Positions 49,479 through 58,495 of a stretch of 64,000 nt of DNA are shown one piece after another. This stretch comes from Streptantibioticus rubrisoli. GTDB lineage: Bacteria > Actinomycetota > Actinomycetes > Streptomycetales > Streptomycetaceae. The notes beneath the pieces were generated by a model. That model was given only the letters and a program-made list of their open reading frames with translations, had not been told where the DNA came from and searched no databases. Each line of letters opens with the position of its first letter. Position 1 is the stretch's first letter. The stretch is taken from contig NZ_JANFNH010000001.1 of assembly GCF_024436055.1 (NCBI RefSeq), positions 558,001 through 622,000 on the forward strand, written 5' to 3'. A program made the position numbers and the translations under genes.

Positions 49479-50126
49479 GTGGCAGCCACCTTCGACACAC
49501 ATGACGGTATTGAAACCACGATCTCGTTGCTGCAGGCCGAGCTTCCCCGGTTGCAGGAACAGCACCAGACGCTGGAGAAGCAACTGACGGCGGTCACCGA
49601 AAGGGAGACGGCGGTCCGCGAAGCGCTGCGCAGCCTCCAGACGTTGGCTTCCGCCGCACCGGTGCCTGAAGTGACCGCTGACTTGCAGAAGGCAGCCGTG
49701 GAGGCGCAGGTCACGGCAGTGGAGGAAGAGCCGCGAGAGGTCTCGGTGCCCGCGCCGCGGCAGGCCCAGGAGCAGACCGTCGAGGCCGCCGAACAAGCCC
49801 CGGCCAAGGCCAAGAAGGCCAGCGCTCCCACCAAGGCACGGCGGGCCGCCGGGCGGGCCCGGAAGAAGGCGGTGAAGGCGGTTAAAACCGCTCCGGCCGC
49901 CAAGAAGGCTCCGGCCAGCAAGCGCACCCGCGGATTGAGCGAGAGCATCGTGACCTGCCTGGGCGAGGCCGACGGTCCGCTGCGGGCCGGTGAGGTCAAC
50001 GAGGCCCTGGGCCGGGAGAACACCTCGGGCAGCGTCAACTCGGTGCGCACCGCGCTGGAGCGGCTGGCGGCCGCGTCCCGTGTGCAGCGCGCGGGCCGCG
50101 GGCTGTACCAGATCGCCAAGGGCTGA
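49479..50126 (+). CDS. Coiled-coil / basic linker / winged-helix DNA-binding protein
   Basis: A 215-residue protein. Residues about 8-60 are a coiled coil (TISLLQAELPRLQEQHQTLE then KQLTAVTERETAVREALRSL). Residues 90-150 are a histone H1-like Ala/Lys/Pro tail (AKAKKASAPTKARRAAGRAR, KKAVKAVKTAPAAKKAPASK). The last 65 residues form a winged helix (SESIVTCLGEADGPLRAGEV then SVNSVRTALERLAAASRVQR). This order suggests a nucleoid-associated or architectural DNA-binding protein. GTG 49479 has GAGGA at 8 bases; ATG 49464 is in frame. Exact role unknown. Confidence 0.7.
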   Translation: MAATFDTHDGIETTISLLQAELPRLQEQHQTLEKQLTAVTERETAVREALRSLQTLASAAPVPEVTADLQKAAVEAQVTAVEEEPREVSVPAPRQAQEQTVEAAEQAPAKAKKASAPTKARRAAGRARKKAVKAVKTAPAAKKAPASKRTRGLSESIVTCLGEADGPLRAGEVNEALGRENTSGSVNSVRTALERLAAASRVQRAGRGLYQIAKG

Positions 50127-50210
50127 CGACCTCCAGCGACACACGCCATCGCAGGGTGTGGCGCGAGGGCACTGGCCATCGCGGCCGGTGATGGCTTTGA
50201 GCCGGTGATG

Positions 50211-50252
50211 GACAGGGCGGCATGGTCGTGCCGTATCCCATGTCGCCCTGTC
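50211..50252. terminator. 14-bp hairpin terminator
   Basis: GACAGGGCGGCATG (50211-50224) pairs with CATGTCGCCCTGTC (50239-50252) with one G-T wobble and a 14-base loop, 84 bases past the stop of the winged-helix gene. Confidence 0.6.
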
Positions 50253-50411
50253 GGAACGAAGGCGGCCGAACTCCCACACCCGTCTGGCGACTTCGGACGC
50301 ACCACGACGTACCGGCAACGCCATGTCCGATCACCGCCAGCGCTGATCACCCCAACGCGGCAGGGTGGCCAGTGGTAGCAGTCAACACACCACTGGAAGC
50401 GAGCCCCACGC

Positions 50412-51113
50412 GTGAGCCCCGCCGTACCGCACCGCGAGATGGAACCGGCGATCTTGTACTTCGGAACGCCGGTCGTCCTCATCAGCACGCTCAACCCCGA
50501 CCGGACCCCCAATCTCGCCCCCATGTCCTCGGTGTTCTGGCTGGGCTGGCGCGCGATCCTGGGCATGGCGACGAGCTCGCAGACCGTACAGAACCTGCGG
50601 CGGACCGGTGAGTGCGTACTCAACCTGCCGTCCGTTGCCCAGGCCGTGGCCGTCGACCGCCTGGCGCGCACCACCGGCGCCGACCCGGTTTCCCCGGCCA
50701 AGCGACGTAGGGGCTACCGCCATGAGCGGGACAAGTTCGGCACCGCTGGACTGTCACCCGTGGCGTCCGCGACAGTCGGGCCACCGCGCGCCCTTGAGTG
50801 TCCCGTGCATCTGGAGGCGGTGCTGGAGGCCGTGCACCCGTTGGCGGCGGACGACGAGCGGCTGCACGGCCAGATCGTCACCATGGAGGTGCGGGTGCAG
50901 AAGGTCCATGTGCACCCGGACATAGCGATGGACGGTACAGCTGACCGCATCGACCCCGACAAGTGGCGGCCGCTCATCATGAGCTTCCAGAAGTTCTACG
51001 GCGTCGGCCCGCAGGTGCACCCGTCCACGCTCGCCCAGATCGACGAGGAGCTCTACCGCAGCCCCGACACCGAGCGCGCGCGTATGGCCCCGGTGAGGGG
51101 CGCCCTGCGTTAG
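50412..51113 (+). CDS. Flavin reductase-like (FMN split-barrel) protein
   Basis: A 233-residue protein. TPVVLISTLNPDRTPNLAPM then SSVFWLGWRAILGMATSSQT and VQNLRRTGECVLNLPS are the FMN-binding split-barrel segments of the flavin reductase family. The C-terminal half (ALECPVHLEAVLEAVHPLAA, GQIVTMEVRVQKVHVHPDI) matches too. It probably binds FMN and reduces a small substrate, or serves as an FMN reductase. GTG 50412; an ATG at 50439 is an alternative. It is convergent with the penicillin-binding protein gene, with a 10-base gap. Confidence 0.75.
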   Translation: MSPAVPHREMEPAILYFGTPVVLISTLNPDRTPNLAPMSSVFWLGWRAILGMATSSQTVQNLRRTGECVLNLPSVAQAVAVDRLARTTGADPVSPAKRRRGYRHERDKFGTAGLSPVASATVGPPRALECPVHLEAVLEAVHPLAADDERLHGQIVTMEVRVQKVHVHPDIAMDGTADRIDPDKWRPLIMSFQKFYGVGPQVHPSTLAQIDEELYRSPDTERARMAPVRGALR

Positions 51114-51123
51114 CCCGCGAGCC

Positions 51124-53181
51124 TCAACCGCCCTGCGGGAGTCGCACCAGCGAGAAGTGCCCGGCAGGGGCCCCGGCCAGTGCTCCTTCCATCGCGTCGC
51201 GCCAGATGGGACCCGCGAGGGTGCCGCCGAACGCCTGGTCGATGATGTCGCCGCCGATGCTCTGGCCGTCCAGGTCCTGGGTGTCGCTGGTGTCGCTGAC
51301 CACCGTCGCACCCGACAACTGCGGTGTGTAGCCGACGAACCAGACCTGCTTGCTGGCATCGGTGGTGCCGGTCTTGCCCGCGTCGTCGCGATCGGTGAGC
51401 CCGGCGGGTTTGCCGGTGCCGTCCTGGACCACGCCCTTGAGCATGGTGGTGATGGTGTCGGCGGTCTGTGCCGACATCACCCGCGTGCAGTTGGTCCCTG
51501 GCACCGCGAGATCGCGGTGGTCGGCCGTGGTCACCGAGGTGATGGCGACCGGTGAGCAGTAGACACCGTGGTTGGCGAACGTCGCGTAGACGTTCGCCAT
51601 CTCCAGCGGGGTGAGGTCGTTGCTGCCCAGGGTGAAAGAGGGCACGACCTGCAGCGCCGCGCCGTTGGCCTGGTGGGTGATGCCGAGTTTGCTGGCCATG
51701 CCGGCGACGTTGCACAGGCCGGTGTCGGCCTCGAGCTGGGCGAAGTAGGTGTTGACCGACTGCGCCATCGCGGCGGGCATGGCGAACGGACCGACCAGTG
51801 ATGTGCTGTCGTTGTGCACCTCGCCGCTTTGCGGATAGTCGTGTCCGGCACAGTCGGTCATGTCAGGCCAGGGCATGGAGTAGGGGGACGGATACCGCTG
51901 GGACGGCTGGAGACCGTCCTCCAACGCGGCTGCCGCGACGATCGGTTTGAACGTCGATCCGGTCGGGAAGCCAACGCCACCACCCATGTTGGCGCTGACG
52001 TTGAGGTTGATCTCCGTCTGGTTCGGGCCGACTCCATAGTCACGGCTCTGCCCCATGGCGACGATCGCGCCGGTGCCGGGCCGCACCAGGGTCATGGCGG
52101 TGGCGGCCTGGTCGGTGGGGTAGACGTGCGAGGTGACGGACTGCTCAAGTGCCTGCTGGGCCTTGGGATCCAGTGTGGTGTGGATCCGCAGTCCCCCGTG
52201 CTGCCAGAGCGCTTGGCGCTGGGCGGCGGACCTGCCGAACGCCGGGTCAGTCAGCACGATCCGGCGTACGTAGTCGCAGAAGAACCCCTCACCCTGTTGT
52301 GCGGTGATGCAACCCTGCCGGGGTGTACTGACCTTGAGCTGGATCGGGGTGCGGATCGCCCGCCGGGCCTGGGCGGAGGTGATGCTCCCGTACTGGGCCA
52401 TCTTGCGCAGCACGGTGTCGCGGCGCTGCTTGGCCAGTGCGGGGTGCACGGTCGGGTCGTAGGACGACGGTGACTGGACCAGCCCGGCGAGCAGTGCGGC
52501 CTGTGTCAGCGACAGGTCCTTGGCGTGGACGCTGAAGTACCGTTCGGCTGCCGCTTCGATCCCGTAGGCCTGTTCGCCGAAGTAGGTGATGTTGAGGTAG
52601 TTGGTGAGGATCTGGTCCTTGCTGAGGGTCTGCTCGACCTTGATGGCGTAGCGCAGCTCCTGGACCTTGCGGCCGAGGGTCTGCCGCTGCGCCCGCAGTA
52701 CGGCCCGCTTGTCGTCGCCCGCCTCGTCGACGAAGACGTTCTTGACGTACTGCTGGGTCAGGGTGGAGGCACCCTGCACGACACCACCACTGGCCGCGTT
52801 GGTGTTGAGCGCGCGCAGAACGCCCTTCACGTCGATGGCACCGTGCTGGTAGAAGCGGTGGTCCTCGATGTCGATCAGCGCCGTGCGCATGACGGGAGCG
52901 ATCTGGTTCTCCGGCACCACAATCCGGTCGCGGTCGTAGACCGTGGCGATCAGACCGCCGTCGGCGTCGTAGATCGACGTGGCCTGGGCGAGCGGCGGTG
53001 CTTTGAGCTCGTCGGGAAGGTCGTTGAAGTCCTCTGTCGCTGCCTTGGCGCTGACCCCGATGGCGCCGACCGCGGGTAGCGCGAGACCGGCCGCCAGTAC
53101 CCCGGCCAGAATGCACGTACCCATCAAGCGGCAGGCAAGGCGGACCTTGGACACGGCCCGACCCGAATCCATGAGTGGCAT
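51124..53181 (-). CDS. Class A penicillin-binding protein (bifunctional transglycosylase/transpeptidase)
   Basis: A 685-residue membrane-anchored cell-wall synthase. One N-terminal membrane helix (about 18-40). The GT51 domain has the catalytic EDHRFYQHGAIDVKGVLRAL and GASTLTQQYVKN motifs. The transpeptidase domain has the serine box GSTFKPI (SxxK), SVNTY (SxN) and KTGTT (KTG). It polymerises glycan strands and crosslinks peptides at the outer membrane face. ATG 53181 is preferred: TAACGT ends 7 bases before it, indicating a leaderless transcript. GTG 53190 is in frame. It lacks the long C-terminal extensions of PonA1-like proteins. Confidence 0.88.
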   Translation of the reverse strand: MPLMDSGRAVSKVRLACRLMGTCILAGVLAAGLALPAVGAIGVSAKAATEDFNDLPDELKAPPLAQATSIYDADGGLIATVYDRDRIVVPENQIAPVMRTALIDIEDHRFYQHGAIDVKGVLRALNTNAASGGVVQGASTLTQQYVKNVFVDEAGDDKRAVLRAQRQTLGRKVQELRYAIKVEQTLSKDQILTNYLNITYFGEQAYGIEAAAERYFSVHAKDLSLTQAALLAGLVQSPSSYDPTVHPALAKQRRDTVLRKMAQYGSITSAQARRAIRTPIQLKVSTPRQGCITAQQGEGFFCDYVRRIVLTDPAFGRSAAQRQALWQHGGLRIHTTLDPKAQQALEQSVTSHVYPTDQAATAMTLVRPGTGAIVAMGQSRDYGVGPNQTEINLNVSANMGGGVGFPTGSTFKPIVAAAALEDGLQPSQRYPSPYSMPWPDMTDCAGHDYPQSGEVHNDSTSLVGPFAMPAAMAQSVNTYFAQLEADTGLCNVAGMASKLGITHQANGAALQVVPSFTLGSNDLTPLEMANVYATFANHGVYCSPVAITSVTTADHRDLAVPGTNCTRVMSAQTADTITTMLKGVVQDGTGKPAGLTDRDDAGKTGTTDASKQVWFVGYTPQLSGATVVSDTSDTQDLDGQSIGGDIIDQAFGGTLAGPIWRDAMEGALAGAPAGHFSLVRLPQGG

Positions 53182-53294
53182 AGTCCGCACGTTACGTCGC
53201 CTGGCTGTGTAAGAAACCTGTTGCGCGCGGCGCGTTACGCAGCGACCCCCAGGGTGTCAGCTGGCGTTGACCCCCAGGTCACCCGGTCGATGGG

Positions 53295-53720
53295 TCACAC
53301 CGTCAGGAGCCGATCGCGTAGCTTGGCGATCAACTCCTCGGTCGCGCTGAGCCGTTCGGTGGCATAGCGGTGCACCGAGCCGTGGTGGACCGTGAGGTCG
53401 GCGAGGACAGCCGGATGACCTCCGCCAGGGCTCGTCCGAAACCCGGCCAGCGCAGCGTGCGCCGCGGATTGGCGGCACGCCAGTCGGCGATGAGCCGGTC
53501 CGTGGCCAGTTCGGTGAGCGCGAAGTCCTCATGCGCGCCACTCGACGAGCGCCCGCCAGGGAAGCGCCGGGCGCGGTCCTGGATCTCGACCGGCTCCTCG
53601 GCCCCGGTGCGGAGGGCGAACATGGGCTCGTCGAGCGCCGCCTTGACGATCCGGCAGCGGCCCTGGACGCAAACCAGTACCGGGTCGGCGCTTCACACGG
53701 CGCGGTCGAGCATGAACGCG
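53295..53720 (-). pseudogene. Decayed gene of unknown family
   Basis: Coding-like sequence on the minus strand is split. One frame reads VCVQGRCRIVKAALDEPMFA and FALTELATDRLIADWRAANP up to GRALAEVIR near 53410. A second frame carries on as AVLADLTVHHGSVHRYATER and LSATEELIAKLRDRLLTV to the stop at 53295. An in-frame TGA also lies near the likely start (after LDRAV). The fragments join naturally if one frameshift is corrected. I do not recognise the family. Confidence 0.4.
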
Positions 53721-53851
53721 CCCTCTGGCGCGCGAGTACGGAGCTCGCGTTCTCCCGCGCGAGAGGGCCTGCGACAAGATGGTCGGCGTACCGGTGACCG
53801 CGGCGCAGCCGCCATCGCAACAGCTCCCTACGGGTGAAAGGTCGTCATCCA

Positions 53852-54712
53852 GTGCAAGCGACACTCGGCCCTACCCAGCGCCTTTGGCCAGCAGCCTTGT
53901 TGGCAGTCGTGGCCTTGGCTGCGGCGACGCTCTCCGGGTGCGGCGCCGACCGTACGACCACCCCCGGACCGGCCAGGCCGGTCGAGTCAGCCAACGCCAC
54001 CAAGGTGAGACTGCCTCCCGTCCACGGTGGCTTCGACTACCAGATCGGCGGGTCCTACTCGCCGCCGCCGGGCGTGGCGATCGTCAGCCGCGACCACAGC
54101 GCCTCCCCGGCGACCGGGGTCTACAACATCTGCTACGTCAACGCGTTCCAGGCCCAGTCGGGTGAGCAGGGCCAGTGGCCCGCCGACCTGTTGCTGCACG
54201 ACAGGAACGGCCAGCTGGTCATCGACCGCGACTGGAACGAGGCGCTGCTGGACATCGGCACCCCCGGCAAACGCGCCCGCGTGGCGGCCAGGATCGACCG
54301 GTGGATCGACGAATGCGCGGCGAAGGGCTTCAACGCCGTCGAGCCCGACAACTACGACAGCTACAGCCGATCAGACGGCCTGCTCACCGCGAACGACGCC
54401 GTCGCGTTCGTCACCCTGCTCGCCGACCACGCACATGCGCGCGGTCTGGCCGTCGGCCAGAAGAACACGGCGGAGCTGGCGAGCAGTCGCTCCCGCACCC
54501 ACCTCGACTTCGCCGTCGCCGAAGAGTGTGCCGAGTACGACGAATGCGGCACGTACGCCGCTGCGTTCGCCGACCACGTCGTCGTGGTCGAGTACACCGA
54601 CCAGGGCTTGCGGAAGGCATGCTCGGCCTTCGGCAATCGGCTCAGCATCGTAAGGCGGGACCGGGAAGTCACCGCCCCGCACGACAACGGATACGTCCGC
54701 GGGACGTGTTAG
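53852..54712 (+). CDS. GH114-type endo-alpha-1,4-polygalactosaminidase lipoprotein
   Basis: A 286-residue exported lipoprotein. The signal peptide ends with the lipobox LSGC (Cys near residue 31), so the mature protein is anchored to the membrane. The TIM-barrel domain has VYNICYVNAFQAQSGEQGQW, RDWNEALLDIGTPGKRARVA, KGFNAVEPDNYDSYSRSDGL (acidic catalytic region) and HARGLAVGQKNTAELASS, as in the GH114 family. It may cut galactosaminogalactan-like polymers. GTG 53852 gives a normal signal peptide and has GAAAGG upstream; GTG 53834 is in frame. Confidence 0.78.
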   Translation: MQATLGPTQRLWPAALLAVVALAAATLSGCGADRTTTPGPARPVESANATKVRLPPVHGGFDYQIGGSYSPPPGVAIVSRDHSASPATGVYNICYVNAFQAQSGEQGQWPADLLLHDRNGQLVIDRDWNEALLDIGTPGKRARVAARIDRWIDECAAKGFNAVEPDNYDSYSRSDGLLTANDAVAFVTLLADHAHARGLAVGQKNTAELASSRSRTHLDFAVAEECAEYDECGTYAAAFADHVVVVEYTDQGLRKACSAFGNRLSIVRRDREVTAPHDNGYVRGTC

Positions 54713-54725
54713 GGGCGGCTCCTCG

Positions 54726-55370
54726 TCATGGCTGAAGTCGCTGGTGGGTCCAGACGCTGGTGGTGGCGTCGGCGCGGTCGTAGCGCAGTCGGCGGTGCAG
54801 CCGGTCGGGGCTGCCGTACCAGAACTCGACGGACCGCGGCACGAGCCGGTAGCCGGTCCACTCGGCCGGGCGCGCGATGTCGGTGCCGGACTCGACCAAC
54901 GCCTTTGCCCTGCCGCGCAGTTCCGCCTCGCTCTCCAGCGGACGGCTCTGTTGCGAGACCGCGGTCGTGGCTTGTGCGGCGAGCGGACGGCGCGCGAAAA
55001 GGGCGTCGGACTCCTGCTCGGTGAGCGTCTCGACCGGCCCCTGCACCGTGAGCTGCTGAAGCGTTTCACGCCAGTAGAAAGTCATCGACGCCCAGGGCGA
55101 GACCGCCAGCTCACGGCCCTTGCGGCTGCCGCGGAAGCTGGTGAACAGCAGCCCGCGCTCCTCCACCTCCTTCACGAGCACGACCCGGCTGGAGACCCGC
55201 CCTGCCGCGTCGGCCGTCGCGAGCACTGTCGCATGCGGTTCACGGACGCCGCGTTGTACGGCTGACTCCAGCCACTGGCGCAGCAGTTCCCGCGGTTCGC
55301 GTGGTGGAACGTCGAACTCCGGCAGTACCAGGCTGGTGTCGCCGGTGAGTGCTTGTGCCTGCGCTGTCAT
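54726..55370 (-). CDS. Pyridoxamine 5'-phosphate oxidase-like flavoenzyme (PdxH/PhzG type)
   Basis: A 214-residue FMN enzyme. ATVLATADAAGRVSSRVVLV then KEVEERGLLFTSFRGSRKGR and PWASMTFYWRETLQQLTVQG follow the PNPOx pattern, and the C-terminal dimerisation segment ends VPRSVEFWYGSPDRLHRRLR, as in PdxH. EPREL near the start and Q-S-R-P-L are also seen in PhzG-like relatives. ATG 55370 is chosen with GGGGG upstream; a longer form from 55430 lacks similarity. It makes PLP or acts in a specialised pathway. Confidence 0.78.
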   Translation of the reverse strand: MTAQAQALTGDTSLVLPEFDVPPREPRELLRQWLESAVQRGVREPHATVLATADAAGRVSSRVVLVKEVEERGLLFTSFRGSRKGRELAVSPWASMTFYWRETLQQLTVQGPVETLTEQESDALFARRPLAAQATTAVSQQSRPLESEAELRGRAKALVESGTDIARPAEWTGYRLVPRSVEFWYGSPDRLHRRLRYDRADATTSVWTHQRLQP

Positions 55371-55488
55371 GAGGGCCCCCACGTAACCGGCGTCCGCTTG
55401 AACCATGATCACAGCATGCCGATCTTCCACCGCTGGGTCTACCTCCCCGGCGCAAGGCTGTTCGGCCGCGGTCAGCCGACGGGCCGCG

Positions 55489-56412
55489 CTACGGGCGAGA
55501 GTCCTCTGTCATGCCGAGGCGTTCGAGCAGTAGTCCTTCACGGGTGGACCAGGGGCAGATCTCCACGTCCTCCACCCCGCACGCCTCCATGAGGCTCTCG
55601 GCCACCAGTGCCCCCGCCAGAGACTGCCCGGCGCGGTGTCGTGAGATGCCCGGCAGGCTGATGCGGTGGTCTGGGCCGGGGGAACCCAACAGCGTTATGC
55701 GCGAACGCAGTTGGTGCAGTGACAGCTTGTGGGAGTGCCGACGCGGGTTGGCGAACCGTGCGAGTTGTTCGAAGGTTTTGGAGCAGGCGAGGACGCGGTC
55801 GCCCCGCGCGGCACGCGGTACGCCCGGGGGCCTGTTCAGGCACTGGCGCAGGTACCGCCGTACCTCGGCCAGGCGTCGCCCGGACGGAAGTAAGCCGCCG
55901 GGCAGCCATTGCCGGGTGATCATGCGGGCTCCCAGCGGCAGCGAGCGTACGAAGCGCGGCTGGTCGCCTGTGCCTGAGGCCATCTCCACGGTGCCGCCGC
56001 CGATGTCCAGGACCACCATCGGTTCTGTCCTGCCGCCCGCCCACGTACGGGCGGCCACATAAGTCAGCCGCGCTTCCTCCTCACCGGGCAGCACCCGTAG
56101 CCACATGCCTGTCTTGCGGGCGATCCCGGCGATGACTTCGTCCCGGTTGGGGGCGTCCCGGATCACGGATGTGGCGAAGGCGAAGAGATCCGACGGGCGA
56201 GGACGCGGATCAGCGGTCACCGCCTCAACCACCGCCCGCTGCACACTCTCAACCCCCGCCTCGCCCAGGCGCCCCTTCTGGTCGAGTGCCTCGTGCAGCC
56301 GTAGCCGTACCTTGTGGGAGAAGACGGGGTCCAGTACCGAACCGGGGCGCCAGCGCACCACGGTGAGAAGAGCGCTGTGGCACCCGACGTCGAGTACCGC
56401 TGTTTGGCGCAT
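55489..56412 (-). CDS. Ppx/GppA-family phosphatase
   Basis: A 307-residue ASKHA-fold protein. The N-terminal phosphate loop is AVLDVGCHSALLTVVRW, the linker has VIRDAPNRDEVIAGIARKTG and VLPGEEEARLTYVAA, and the second loop is VLDIGGGTVEMASG. These match exopolyphosphatase/pppGpp phosphohydrolases of actinobacteria (short, no HD domain). It acts on polyphosphate or pppGpp. ATG 56412 has GGGGAGGTGG upstream. Confidence 0.85.
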   Translation of the reverse strand: MRQTAVLDVGCHSALLTVVRWRPGSVLDPVFSHKVRLRLHEALDQKGRLGEAGVESVQRAVVEAVTADPRPRPSDLFAFATSVIRDAPNRDEVIAGIARKTGMWLRVLPGEEEARLTYVAARTWAGGRTEPMVVLDIGGGTVEMASGTGDQPRFVRSLPLGARMITRQWLPGGLLPSGRRLAEVRRYLRQCLNRPPGVPRAARGDRVLACSKTFEQLARFANPRRHSHKLSLHQLRSRITLLGSPGPDHRISLPGISRHRAGQSLAGALVAESLMEACGVEDVEICPWSTREGLLLERLGMTEDSRP

Positions 56413-56630
56413 GCAGCCACCTCCCCGACCCGGCATGCGTTCCGTAACCATGGTGTCACACTTCGTGGTTGCGGTGTTGAAGTCATCGCGCGGCGTCGAT
56501 CGATCCCGCGTGGTGGCCTGGGGTGTGATGCGTATCACCTGCGGCGGCGTCACGGTTTCGGGCTGCGTGGTGTCTCCATGGTTGATCAAGTTCGGGGCCA
56601 GAGGAGGGCGATGGACATGCGGGGTGCGCG

Positions 56631-57530
56631 TTGAGCGGGGAGCAGGACTTCGCTGAGTGCCGGTCGCTGTTGTTCACGATCGCCTACGAGATTCTTGGTA
56701 GCGCGGCCGACGCCGAGGATGTGGTGCAGGAAAGCTACATCCGGTGGCACCGTGCCAGTCGGGAGCACATCGAGCATCCGCGCGCCTACCTGGTGCGTAC
56801 CGTCACCCGGCAGGCGCTGAACCATCTGCGCGCGGCGCGGCGGCGGCGGGAGGAGTACGTCGGGCCCTGGCTTCCCGAACCGATCCGCACCGGGCCGGAT
56901 GTGAGCGAGGACGCCGTGCTCGCGGAGTCGGTGTCCATCGCGATGCTGCTGGTCCTGGAGACACTGAGCCCGGATGAACGCGCGGTGTTCGTGCTGCGCG
57001 AGGTGTTCGGCTACTTGCACCATGAAGTCGCGGAGGTGGTCGGTAAGCCGGAGGCCACGGTGCGTCAGATCGCCCACCGAGCCCGCGAACACGTGCGGTC
57101 ACGGCGCAGGCGCTTCCAGCACGACCCGCGGACGGCGGAGGAGATCGTCGGCCGGTTCCTGCAGGCGGCCAACACCGGCGATGTCACAGCGTTGATGGGC
57201 CTGCTGGCGCCGGGTGTGGTCCACATCTCCGACGGCGGGGGCCGGGTCACCGCGGCCCGCCGCCCGGTCAGGGGACGCGAGCAGGTCGCCCGGTTCGTCG
57301 CCGGGGTCGCCAGGACAAGTGAGCCGGGAGCCAGGTTCGAGCTCGCGAGCTACAACGCCTTGCCCGCGGTGCTGTGCCGCTCGGGCGACCAGCTCGACTA
57401 CGTGCTCATCTTCGAGATCGCCGACACCCGCATCCATGGCATGTATGCCGTACGCAACCCCGACAAGTTGGGCGCCGCCGTCATCGCGCGCCCCCTGGCC
57501 AGGAGAAGGAACGAGACATGGAAACCGTGA
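56631..57530 (+). CDS. ECF sigma factor of the ECF41/SigJ type with SnoaL-like C-terminal domain
   Basis: A 299-residue sigma factor. Region 2 is ILGSAADAEDVVQESYIRWH then HPRAYLVRTVTRQALNHLRA. The ECF41 hallmark WLPEP is at residues 80-84, and region 4 is FVLREVFGYLHHEVAEVVGK then PEATVRQIAHRAREH. Residues about 175-299 are a SnoaL-like domain with VRNPDKL near the end, the segment that tunes activity in this group. TTG 56631 is the best start seen. Its stop lies 13 bases inside the following SRPBCC gene, so the two are coupled and that gene may be a target or partner. No anti-sigma gene is adjacent. Confidence 0.85.
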   Translation: MSGEQDFAECRSLLFTIAYEILGSAADAEDVVQESYIRWHRASREHIEHPRAYLVRTVTRQALNHLRAARRRREEYVGPWLPEPIRTGPDVSEDAVLAESVSIAMLLVLETLSPDERAVFVLREVFGYLHHEVAEVVGKPEATVRQIAHRAREHVRSRRRRFQHDPRTAEEIVGRFLQAANTGDVTALMGLLAPGVVHISDGGGRVTAARRPVRGREQVARFVAGVARTSEPGARFELASYNALPAVLCRSGDQLDYVLIFEIADTRIHGMYAVRNPDKLGAAVIARPLARRRNETWKP

Positions 57531-58009
57531 CAGTGCGACGTGTCATCGCGGCACCGATCACCGATGTGTTCGACTGGTGCGCCACGACCACCAACTACAC
57601 CCGCTCCCCGTTCGTCCTGAAGGCGCGACTGGCCCGACCGGGCCTTGGCGCGCCCTACGGAGTCGGTGCGGTGCGTTTGCACACATGGCTGATCGGCTGG
57701 TTCCGCGAACGGATCACCGCCTACAACCCGCCGTACGACTTCGACTACGTCGTCGATCGGAGCTTTCCACCGGCCCGGCATGAGTTGGGCCGTATGACCT
57801 TCACCGAAGTCGCCGAGGGCACCGAGGTGGTCTGGACGACCACCTCCGAGGTCCGCCTTCCCTTCGGCGCGGCCATCACCCGCGTGCTCGTCAAACCACT
57901 CATCGCCCACGTCTTCGGAAAGATCCTCGACGCCGCTGACCAGGTGCTCACGAGTAACCCGGCCAGCCGCACCTCACCCGCTGGTGGCAGGGTGACCGAC
58001 CAGCCCTGA
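57518..58009 (+). CDS. SRPBCC (START/PYR) domain protein
   Basis: A 163-residue helix-grip protein. It starts METVTVRRVIAAPITDVFDW and continues CATTTNYTRSPFVLKARLAR, with YDFDYVVDRSFPPARHELGR and TEVAEGTEVVWTTTSEVRLP in the barrel and a long C-terminal helix (LVKPLIAHVFGKILDAADQV). Such proteins bind hydrophobic ligands such as lipids or polyketides. ATG 57518 overlaps the sigma factor stop, with AGGAGAAGGA upstream. Ligand unknown. Confidence 0.78.
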   Translation: METVTVRRVIAAPITDVFDWCATTTNYTRSPFVLKARLARPGLGAPYGVGAVRLHTWLIGWFRERITAYNPPYDFDYVVDRSFPPARHELGRMTFTEVAEGTEVVWTTTSEVRLPFGAAITRVLVKPLIAHVFGKILDAADQVLTSNPASRTSPAGGRVTDQP

Positions 58010-58495
58010 TCCCACCGGGAACTTCGCGGCGGGGCCTGGCCGCAGCACCGGTCACTGGTGTCGGTGGTGCCTTTGGTCAGGCCCCGGGTGCTGGACGGGG
58101 GTTCGGATGACGCCCCTGACGTCAGTCCGGCCTTTGTGCAAGCTTTACTTCGCGGGACGGCGCGACGCCACGTGACATGTGAAATTGTACCGCTGTCATG
58201 CTCTGGTCATGCACGCGGTCGCGCGTGCCCGCCCCTTCTCGGGAGCACCCACGTGAGTAGCGCCCAGCGAAACGGCAGCGTACGCAAGAGCTCTGACGGA
58301 GCATCACCTCCGCCTGTGACGTGAACCGGGCCTCGCTCACCAGCCCGTTGGAGCGCTCTCCGCGCATCGATGTGGTCCCTGCGGGCCCGTGCGACCGCAC
58401 CCGCGCCTGACGCCGGCACGCACGGCGTGACGCCCGCGTGCCCGCGCCAACTTCTCACGCTGCCCGTCCTCGTACCCACCCCGAAGGAGAGCCCC
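58010..58495. other. Intergenic region, probable promoter of the following secreted protein gene
   Basis: About 490 bases without a credible gene. There are AT-richer patches near 58136-58150 (TGTGCAAGCTTTACTTC) and 58178-58200 (GTGAAATTGTACCGCTGTC) in otherwise GC-rich DNA, suggesting promoter elements. AAGGAGAG precedes the next start. Confidence 0.45.
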
